Below, piece after piece: positions 59,276-64,000 of a stretch of DNA of 64,000 bases. This DNA is from Nemopilema nomurai. Its lineage: Eukaryota > Cnidaria > Scyphozoa > Rhizostomeae > Rhizostomatidae. The translations under genes and the position numbers were made by a program. A model generated the notes under the pieces. It was not told the DNA's origin. It saw only the letters and a list, made by a program, of their open reading frames with translations, and did no database searches. Position 1 is the stretch's first letter. The number at the start of each line of letters is the position of its first letter. The DNA is taken from contig ML133380.1 of assembly GCA_003864495.1 (NCBI GenBank), positions 637,911-701,910 on the forward strand. Direction: 5' to 3'.

Positions 59276-61308
59276 AGGTCACTGGACCACAATTAATCCT
59301 TAGTCAAATCAATACATGAGTTGGCTGATGCAGTAAGAAAATGACGTAATTACAGCTATCAATGTGGCGATTGGTAGGAAGCCGGCTAGGTAAATCCCAA
59401 TTCGTGTCGATTCTACAAATAATAGGAGTCATTTAACAAATTGGTTTCCAATTTCATTGTACGAAAATAGGTATCATTATGTATATAGTCTCTTGGTATG
59501 TATTTTCAAATCTTATATTAATGATTGTAAAAATCTAATTTTGCAAAATATATAGCACTGTTGTTGAATTCTGGTCATTTGTTATTTCCCTTGATGCTTA
59601 GCGGCCCTGCGAAGGACAATGTAAATAAACGAGATGACGTCACTGTTAAAGATTGCTGCTCAGTCGTTACTGCCCTATTAAAAGAAACATTGACACCATT
59701 TTCTCGATCTCTAATAGCAACCAGCGTGGATTGCCAATACCAATGCTCGATGTATTACACCTTGCAATAACCTTAAGCATCGTTTCAGAACCCTTTTCGG
59801 TTTGCAGAATAACTAGGTATTGCAAGGGCGTCGAACTGATCTTCAAAGTGTGTAGGGGGAGGGGCAGATTTAACTTTCTCGCCAGAATTGCTGATTGGCC
59901 AGGAAACATGGAAACTTGTGTTGGGAGCCTTTGAATTACGAACAAATACAACACGACTTGTAAAATCGAATTCTTGTGCGAGTGGGACTTCTATGGGTAA
60001 AGTGTAGCCTGTGAATGGGTTTCGCCCCCTCTTGCACGAGATTTGCCTAGGTACTGCTAATAACAAAACGAGCGAAGGCCAACTGAAAAACATGACACGC
60101 GAAAAACATATAAATCAAATGCAGTCATTTTCGCGCGGAAAAGAACCGAAGAAAGAAGAAAAGAGGATTGTGGTTGGAAAAGCCCTTTGCGTTTTTCTGT
60201 TTCAGAAGGTGTGGGGTTAAGTGCATTGGAAATGAAATGGGATGAAGTGACAGAAGATTCTTGCCTTGTTAACAAACAATTCTCGCAAAGGCGATTATAG
60301 GGATTTAGGAAAAATGCTTCCTATAGTCAGGTAACACGGCAGAATTAACACAGTGACACTTGTTATTGTGTTGGTTTAATATGGAGTAAGCAGGGGGGTC
60401 GGTGGGTTTCTGAGCTTAAAACAAACTGAACATTGCGATTGAAGTCCCGCCCAGAATGGTAATGAATGTTGAGGTTACAAATCATTTGTAACAAATTATT
60501 AATTTTCCTTACTAAAATCGTCCAAATTACTGGGGAACGCCCTGGGTGTTCACTACGGGTGTCGAAATGATTTCAAAAGCGAAGGGGTGGGGGCAGGTTT
60601 AGCAAGCTCACTGGGGGCATTATTTGAGGCCTTAACTTGGCAACACTGTGACAGCACTTCATCATAAAAACTTTTGGAAAATTTAAAAATGGAAAAACAA
60701 CGTGTCTTGTAAAGTAGAAATTACTACAAAAATTAATTGCTGCTCGTACTGACATCGTAGAGAGATGATTCCTCGCCAACTTATCAGTCAGCATTTTAGG
60801 CCAAGTTCAATTGCTCCTAAAAACACAATATTAATATGATTATTCATTTTAAAGTCTCCATCAATTTATGAATTTTACAATCATTAGGATTGCTACTGCC
60901 TTTTTGCAAATTAGGATTGAAAAACAGAAAAACTGCATGTAGGTAAAACTTTTGATTCCTATCATGGTGATACACGAACTTAGAGTAAGGAGTTCATAGT
61001 AATTTGTAAGGTAGAATATTAAATACTTCTTCGCATCAAATTGCAACCAAGGCTTTGAATGAAGTTAAAGTGCAGTATGAGGTTACCCCCTGTCGCATTC
61101 CTCGTTGTCAATATGAGCAAGTTCCGTGAAGAGTAGACGCTTTTGTTCCACTGAATATCTCGACGATAATACTTGCAGTTTTGCAAAACTAATGCATACT
61201 TAATGGTATATTAATAGGTAAAAACAATGTTAGGATCTGGGGTTTAATTTCTGCTTCGTTATGAACTGAATATATATCCACGCTCGACCCGTGGCTTTCT
61301 AACAAGAG

Positions 61309-64000
61309 ATGTCTTTGGCAAGATACGGTGCTGTGGATGACCCTTTGAAAATTCGGATTCAAATGGAGGAAAGGGAAGACTATTCAACAAGACAGGCTGA
61401 TTTGCCTTCGATAATGGAAGATTTCAACCCTAGGGACGAAGACTTTTGGGATAAGGTAGCTATTTTAGAAATCATTTCCTCCGATAAAGTTAATGGCGGG
61501 AAATCTTCTAACCATTCACCCAGGAAGGATATCAAATGTCACAGAACGGATGCGAGCAGTTTTTCCTGTCATTTCAGGGTTTTTTCCGTTCCAAATATTT
61601 AACGCTCGTATTCTAATTTAAAGAGAACGGTTTAGCAATCATTTTTCTGCTTTGACCTCGTACCCTTATGCATTTCCTGTTTGATTTTTAAATGGCCACT
61701 ACCGTTCATATTTACTCCATGCATGTTGCATTGTAAGGAAACTTTTATCATCCTAATTAGGGTTTTCTAAAAGTTTTATTTGCAGATGTCGAAGTCAAGA
61801 AAGTACAGTCTAGATAAATCTACGGCTTTTGGCAAGCAAATTCCTACTTGGCGTTACTTTTTATCTCCATGCGGTTGCAGAATCCAGCAGATGATTATTA
61901 ATTATTAATTCTTTAATAATTTTCAGCTACAGGTCAAAACCTTTCGACTGTTAAGTGGCTCACAAGAAACATGGCACCTCTTTAAAGCTTAATTATTAAA
62001 AATTTTACTTGCTCTTTTTCGGCCTAGATGAAGTGAGTTCTGAAATTCACTTTAAAGTCCCTACCTCTCCCTTTGCTGAAATTTTTTTGCAAAAGAAACA
62101 TCATTTGATTTAATTTCCATTTTTTACAGGTACACGATAAATACAATGAGGAAAAAAAGAAAGAAAATGGCTTGAAGTGGACTGACTGTCTTGATGAAAT
62201 CAGAGCAGATAGAATTTTCATGAAATATGACACATTTGACATAAAAACAAAACAAGGAGATGACCCAATTGTCCTTATGATGACAAAATGGTATGATGAC
62301 ATAGAGCTGTATAGGTGTGAGCCATTTGGATCTGGTCCAGAAGGATTTGCAAGCTATGAAAGACAGGTTTGTTTTTTAATTAATTTTTTTCAGGGATTTT
62401 GGTAAAAATAACATGATATAATGCATGATAGGCATCACAATTTACACAAAATTGCATTTTCTCTTACCCGTTTCTCACCAGTGCTCATCTTCTTCATACT
62501 ACTAATTTCTTCTTCCAGTTTTATTCACACTTCACTACTCACATTTGATGTTCTATTTCTTTAAAAGGTTTATTTATAGTTGTAAGGTTTCATGTCATTT
62601 CTGTTCAGAGACAATTATTGGTAGTTTGATGTTATTTGCAGCTTTTGTCTTTGAAATGGGTTTACTATTAAAAACTCATTTAATTTAAGATGTGTTTCAA
62701 TTGAAGACTTTTGAGCAAGATCTGTTTGTTTTTTCTTATAATAGATTGCAAGAATTGCAAGGATTTTAATTAATCGAGATTATGCAAAATATGGAAGCAA
62801 AAGTAGATATGCTGATCCAGTAATCAGAGACGAGGGTGTAAAAAAGACACTACTTCACTTAGCGGCAGAAGGATTTAAGCAAAGGGAGAACTTGGCCATT
62901 GAAAGCAGGAAAAGAGACTTCACAGAAATTGCAAAGTGTGTTCTTGAAAGGGATCCAGATTTGGTTTATGTTACAACACAACCTGGAAAGCCGAGAAAGC
63001 AACTTCCAGTTGAATTGGCCTTGGAAAACTTTGATGATGAAATGGCAAGTTTGTTGATAAATGCAACTGGGAATAAGTCAAGGTATGAAAAAAACTTTCA
63101 TTAAAGTTAGATGTTAATTTGATTAAATGTCATGATTTTCCTTTAAGTGTTAATAATGCTTCAGTTGGTATTGATATCTCTAGTCATTATTGGTGTTCCA
63201 CATGAAGTCAGAGCATTAAAAAGGAGGGATACCGTAAATCCTTGAATTAGCCCCCTGGGGGCTTATTTATTTTTGATATTTTTGGATGGGGGCTTATTCG
63301 AGGGGGTGGGGGGGGGGGGCTTATAAAATTTCCTGAAACATATCACATAAAAAGATAATTTTTTGAAATTTCTTTCTTTTCATAATATAAAAAATAGCCT
63401 AAGTATAAAGTAACAGTTGATTAAATTATCAACAAAAATATAATTGTTTGTGGTGATTCACTAAAATGCCAGAGGCAACCTCAGGAGTCAAAAATAAAAA
63501 AATCGAGGAGGGCTTATTCGAGGGGGGGCTAATTAAAAATTTGTAGTTCTAGGGTGGGGGCTTATTCGAGGGGGGGCTTTTTCGAGGGGGGGGGCAATAC
63601 GAGGATTTACTGTAATCCCAATATTTGACATTTTCATAATTAACTGACTATGCAAAGTGACATATTGTGGTTGGTGATTAAGTGAACTCAAGATAAGTGA
63701 AAGCCACTGGTAGAAGGGCTGGCCAGTAAAAGTGAGGAAAAATTGATATCTCTGTTCTATTTCATAATCATAATTCTTGTGTCTACAGAGGCCTAGAGTT
63801 GCGAGTTCCCATAAGACTTTTGGGGAAGAAAAGCCCTGTAAAATCTATTATTACAATAAAGGACCTTGATTCAAAACATCCTTTTTGTTAATACTCAGTA
63901 TGCATCAATATCTATATTGTTTCTATGCCTCTAGGATACGCCTGCTCTTCCAATATAATGAGTACTTCCCTGATGAACTACCACCATTTCGCTTCAAGAC
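61309..64000 (+). CDS. Ankyrin-repeat protein, 5' part; possibly TRP-like channel
   Basis: The gene runs off the window. Exons: 61309-61455 (start MSLARYGAVDDPLKI), 62130-62366, 62745-63082, then either 63935 to beyond 64000 or the alternative terminal exon 63789-63891; phases agree. The first 130 residues are charged (EEREDYS, then DEDFWDK). Residues from about 129 on form ankyrin-like helices: RIARILINRDYAKYG, KKTLLHLAAEGFKQ (a good ankyrin TLLHLAAxxG core), FTEIAKCVLERDPDLV, and LPVELALENFDDEMASLL. The exon at 63935 continues with RIRLLFQYNEYFPDE. Long charged linkers between ankyrin helices followed by such segments are common in TRPV- or TRPA-like channels, but no membrane segment lies inside the window, so the channel assignment is a guess. 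A TATATA near 61270 could be its core promoter, with a very short leader. Confidence 0.75.
63230..63614. mobile_element. G-rich inverted-repeat element (MITE-like) in an intron
   Basis: The left end is TACCGTAAATCCTTGAATTA followed by gccccc; the reverse complement of the right end is TACAGTAAATCCTCGTATTG followed by ccccc. They match at most positions, and both termini are TA. Inside are repeated phrases of the gggggcttattcgaggggg type and no coding potential. The element lies in the intron between 63082 and the next acceptor (63788 or 63934) of the ankyrin gene. It looks like a non-autonomous DNA transposon; the superfamily is not determined. Confidence 0.7.
63789..63891 (+). other. Possible alternative terminal exon of ankyrin gene
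   Basis: An acceptor (gtctacag, ending 63788) precedes an open stretch in the same phase as the exon ending at 63082. It encodes RGLELRVPIRLLGKKSPV and then reaches a TAA at 63889-63891. An AATAAA at 63855 lies inside it. If used, it would give an ankyrin-only protein of about 275 residues instead of the longer form through 63935. It may also be a chance acceptor in the intron. Confidence 0.35.

Larger units (their letters stand above)
57015..61308. other. Intergenic region
   Basis: No coding exons are recognised. It holds the 3' flank of the RING ligase gene, several TGACGTCA motifs (near 57092 and the triplet at 57334-57375), and the 18-bp minisatellite at 58884-59275. ORFs near 59.6-60.2 kb, on both strands, have no recognisable protein character. 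A TATATA lies near 61270, about 40 bp before the start codon of the next gene. Confidence 0.45.

Noticed and set aside
1..64000. Bacterial-style systems (operons, CRISPR arrays, toxin-antitoxin pairs, prophage)
   Set aside because: The sequence is spliced animal DNA. The tandem arrays here are minisatellites without unique spacers, and no prokaryotic gene layout is present.
1..64000. tRNA or rRNA genes
   Set aside because: A few ggttcga-like strings (for example near 14081 and 40519) lack a matching A-box and cloverleaf arms. No rRNA-like sequence was seen.

Overview
The window is animal nuclear DNA. Its genes are split into many short exons by GT-AG introns, the intergenic DNA is AT-rich and holds small repeats, and the recognisable proteins are metazoan (a ZIC zinc-finger factor, a KIAA1549-family membrane protein, an RNF38/RNF44-type RING ligase). 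Compact multi-exon genes and the divergence from vertebrate sequences suggest a non-bilaterian or early-branching animal. My best guess is an anthozoan cnidarian, but that is inference and no species-specific marker was seen.

Layout: (1) 1-4.5 kb, no gene recognised. (2) 4.5-11.3 kb, minus strand: a gene built from at least 18 short exons whose splice phases all agree. It is of unknown function, its 5' end is unresolved, and two minisatellites sit in its introns. (3) 11.3-15.4 kb, no gene recognised. (4) 15.5-31.6 kb, plus strand: a 17-exon KIAA1549/KIAA1549L (UPF0606) homologue. It has a very large Ser/Thr-rich mucin-like ectodomain carrying 14 copies of a 52-residue repeat, two related juxtamembrane modules with polybasic motifs, one transmembrane helix and a conserved cytoplasmic tail. 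(5) 31.6-35.0 kb, a small non-autonomous transposon and one doubtful short ORF. (6) 35.0-38.35 kb, plus: a two-exon ZIC family transcription factor with five zinc fingers. (7) 40.76-42.83 kb, plus: an unrecognised acidic, probably nuclear protein in two overlapping reading frames (probable frameshift). (8) 43-49.4 kb, a 69-bp satellite with a perfect TGACGTCA in every unit, and a possible distal promoter and 5' exon for the next gene. (9) 49.4-57.0 kb, plus: an RNF38/RNF44-type RING-H2 ubiquitin ligase in 11 exons. (10) 57-61.3 kb, intergenic with a triplet of TGACGTCA sites and an 18-bp minisatellite. (11) 61.3 kb to the window end, plus: the 5' part of an ankyrin-repeat protein, possibly a TRP-like channel, with an inverted-repeat element in one intron and a possible alternative terminal exon.

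The genes do not form an operon or an obvious pathway; they are independent loci. Exon models were built by hand from splice consensus and phase agreement. Internal exons are therefore better supported than first exons, untranslated regions and promoters.
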